Part shown: positions 34,922 to 36,446 of the stretch, in pieces
Layout: each line of letters starts with the position of its first letter
Position numbering within the stretch: the stretch's first letter is position 1
Assembly: GCA_001512745.1 (NCBI GenBank)
Contig: LFSM01000032.1
Coordinates: 3,004 to 39,449 of the forward strand
Reading direction: 5' to 3'
DNA: 36,446 nucleotides
Origin: Clostridiales bacterium DTU032
GTDB lineage: Bacteria; Bacillota; Clostridia; Saccharofermentanales; DTU023
Translations under genes and position numbers: made by a program
The notes under the pieces: model-generated
The model's database searches: none
What the model saw: only the letters and a program-made list of their open reading frames with translations
What the model was told of the DNA's origin: nothing

Positions 34922-35688
34922 AAGCTCCCCGCTTCCTCCTCGCTTAGCGCAAAGGGACTGAATTGTTCCTCACCTACCATTTCCAGGAAAATACTCTCGA
35001 GAGAGCTGTCCTCCTGGTATTTTTTCCTCAACTCAGCCATGGTTCCGACAAAAAGCAGCTTGCCTTCTGATATAACCCCAAGCCGGTCGCAGACTTTTTC
35101 CGCTACGTCTAGTACGTGAGTAGAGAAGAGCACAGTGTTGCCCTTATCGGCATGCTCCCGCATCATGTTTTTAAGCTGGTAGGAGGATGAGGGATCAAGT
35201 CCTGTCATCGGCTCATCCAGAACCCAGGTGGGAGGATTATGGATCAATGCTCCGATGAGAATTATCTTCTGTCTCATGCCGTGAGAATAAGATTGAATCT
35301 TTTGATCCAAAACATTGCTCATCGCAAAACGGTGTGACAAATCCTTGATGCGTTCGACACGCAAATCTTCGCCTACCTCATAGATATCAGCCAGAAAACG
35401 CAAATATTCAATGCCCTTAAGGCGCAGAAAAATATTTGGATCGTCGGATACAAAGGAGAGATTCTTCTTGGCTTCCAGCGGCTTTGCCACCACATCGATG
35501 CCATTAATCTTTATACTGCCGTGGTCGGGCAGCAAGAGTCCGGTAATCATTTTTAAAGAAGTTGTTTTGCCGGCACCATTAGGACCTACAAATCCGAAAA
35601 TTTCATTATCATAAATTTCCAAACTTAGATTATCAACTGCCTGTGTCTCCTGGTCATATGACTTGGAGATCTCATGAATACTAATCAT
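34918..35688 (-). CDS. ABC exporter ATP-binding subunit
   Basis: Nucleotide-binding subunit that powers the permease encoded next to it. Walker A GPNGAGKTTSLKM, Q-loop near KNLSFVSDDPNIF, signature YSHGMRQK (a variant of LSGGQ seen in ABC-2 exporters), Walker B WVLDEPMTGLDP and H-loop VLFSTHVLD are all present. The start is ATG at 35688: AGGGG lies 8 bases upstream on the minus strand, and the longer frame to 35763 has no ribosome site or family support. About 256 residues plus a short tail (SEEEAGSL). It overlaps the permease start by ATGA. Divergent from the rRNA operon. Confidence 0.93.
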   Translation of the reverse strand: MISIHEISKSYDQETQAVDNLSLEIYDNEIFGFVGPNGAGKTTSLKMITGLLLPDHGSIKINGIDVVAKPLEAKKNLSFVSDDPNIFLRLKGIEYLRFLADIYEVGEDLRVERIKDLSHRFAMSNVLDQKIQSYSHGMRQKIILIGALIHNPPTWVLDEPMTGLDPSSSYQLKNMMREHADKGNTVLFSTHVLDVAEKVCDRLGVISEGKLLFVGTMAELRKKYQEDSSLESIFLEMVGEEQFSPFALSEEEAGSL

Positions 35689-35763
35689 CTCAGTTACCCC
35701 TTTTTCCTCTTGTATAATTACTATATATAGAGCGCCTGGTAAAGAAATACAGTCAAAAGCCAA

Positions 35764-35878
35764 ACTGGCAGCCGATGAAATTTACCTGTGAATCCGCTCT
35801 GGACAGGTCATTGAAAATTATATCACGCGTAGCGAAACAGTGCAGAAGAGTAAAGTTCGTATAAAGTTAAAAAAGATG
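35764..35878. other. Gap between the ABC exporter and the rRNA promoter
   Basis: No gene or tRNA is seen. The stretch just before the rRNA -35 (35861-35878) is A/T-rich and could act as an UP element. The ABC operon promoter must lie to the left on the minus strand (35689-35763), where TTGACT (35756-35751) is a weak -35 candidate without a well-spaced -10. Confidence 0.4.
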
Positions 35879-35907
35879 TTGACAAGCTTTAAAAAGCTTG
35901 GTATCCT
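35879..35907 (+). promoter_or_regulatory. rRNA operon promoter with palindromic spacer
   Basis: TTGACA (35879-35884) and TATCCT (35902-35907) are separated by exactly 17 bases. The spacer holds the palindrome CAAGCTTT-AA-AAAGCTTG (35883-35900). Transcription should begin near 35914, where GCGCCT/AGGCGC (35914-35919 and 35930-35935) can form a hairpin at the 5' end of the rRNA leader. Confidence 0.82.
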
Positions 35908-35940
35908 AGCTAAGCGCCTTAAAAAAGAGAGGCGCGTCGG

Positions 35941-35970
35941 ATCTTGAAAATTGAACAGTGCAAACACAAA
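35941..35970 (+). promoter_or_regulatory. boxA-like rRNA antitermination leader element
   Basis: ATCTTGAAAATTGAACAGTG resembles the CTTTGAAAACTGAACA leader sequence found before rRNA genes of Bacillota and associated with Nus-factor antitermination. It lies between the rRNA promoter and the 16S gene, where such an element is expected. Confidence 0.55.
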
Positions 35971-36033
35971 GACGGGTCCAGAAGATTCTATAAAAATAGA
36001 GTTAGACGGAACGGACAATTAATTTAAGTAAAT

Positions 36034-36446
<413 letters not shown>

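Overview
The window looks like a chromosomal piece of an anaerobic Clostridia-type bacterium (Bacillota), probably from a metagenomic or draft assembly. The signs are strong AGGAGG-type ribosome sites, sigma-A promoters, a paired GlgC/GlgD glycogen operon, MutS2 with an Smr tail, the long clostridial form of GluRS, and a 16S 5' region that reads like an Oscillospirales/Saccharofermentans-type clostridium. That last placement is from memory and tentative. Bases 1-19 are not genomic: they match the Nextera/Tn5 mosaic end, so the contig begins in library adapter and the first gene, an Fe-type superoxide dismutase, is cut.

Layout: 21-425 is the sod fragment. 618-3251 holds four small genes, three of them zinc-ribbon proteins; two of those three are membrane proteins and one carries a 48-bp tandem repeat. 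3399-9318 is a glutamate, glutamine and nucleotide block: gltX, glsA (glutaminase), pyrG (CTP synthase) and guaB (IMP dehydrogenase). 9428-11417 is greA-lysS. 11525-14242 is repair (family 4 uracil-DNA glycosylase and uvrB). 14355-23943 runs phosphoglucomutase, dnaE, pfkA, pgsA, mutS2. 24033-31980 is a complete glycogen cluster: glgB, glgC, glgD, glgA and a GH13 maltodextrin hydrolase. On the minus strand lie a DUF4349-type lipoprotein and an ABC exporter ATPase/permease pair. The window ends inside a 16S rRNA gene preceded by a clear rRNA promoter.

The most interesting signal is in pyrG. The glutaminase-domain nucleophile Cys of CTP synthase is replaced by Gly (residue 386, codon 7335-7337), and the nearby GG-T-MRLG segment is not recognisable, while the synthetase half is intact. 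This should make the enzyme ammonia-dependent. The gene immediately upstream encodes a stand-alone glutaminase, which suggests ammonia supplied in trans. The adjoining guaB product closely resembles, as I remember it, the IMP dehydrogenase of the protist Tritrichomonas foetus, including flap and catalytic residues. Other points are a GlgA lacking the Lys15 of the KTGG motif, a MutS2 Smr domain lacking the LDLR aspartate, a palindrome filling the spacer of the rRNA promoter, a perfect 33-bp palindrome next to the ABC exporter, and a probably leaderless uracil-DNA glycosylase mRNA.

Metabolically, phosphoglucomutase (glucose-6-P to glucose-1-P), GlgC/GlgD (ADP-glucose), GlgA (chain extension) and GlgB (branching) form a full glycogen synthesis route, with the GH13 enzyme for breakdown or trimming and PfkA for glycolysis.
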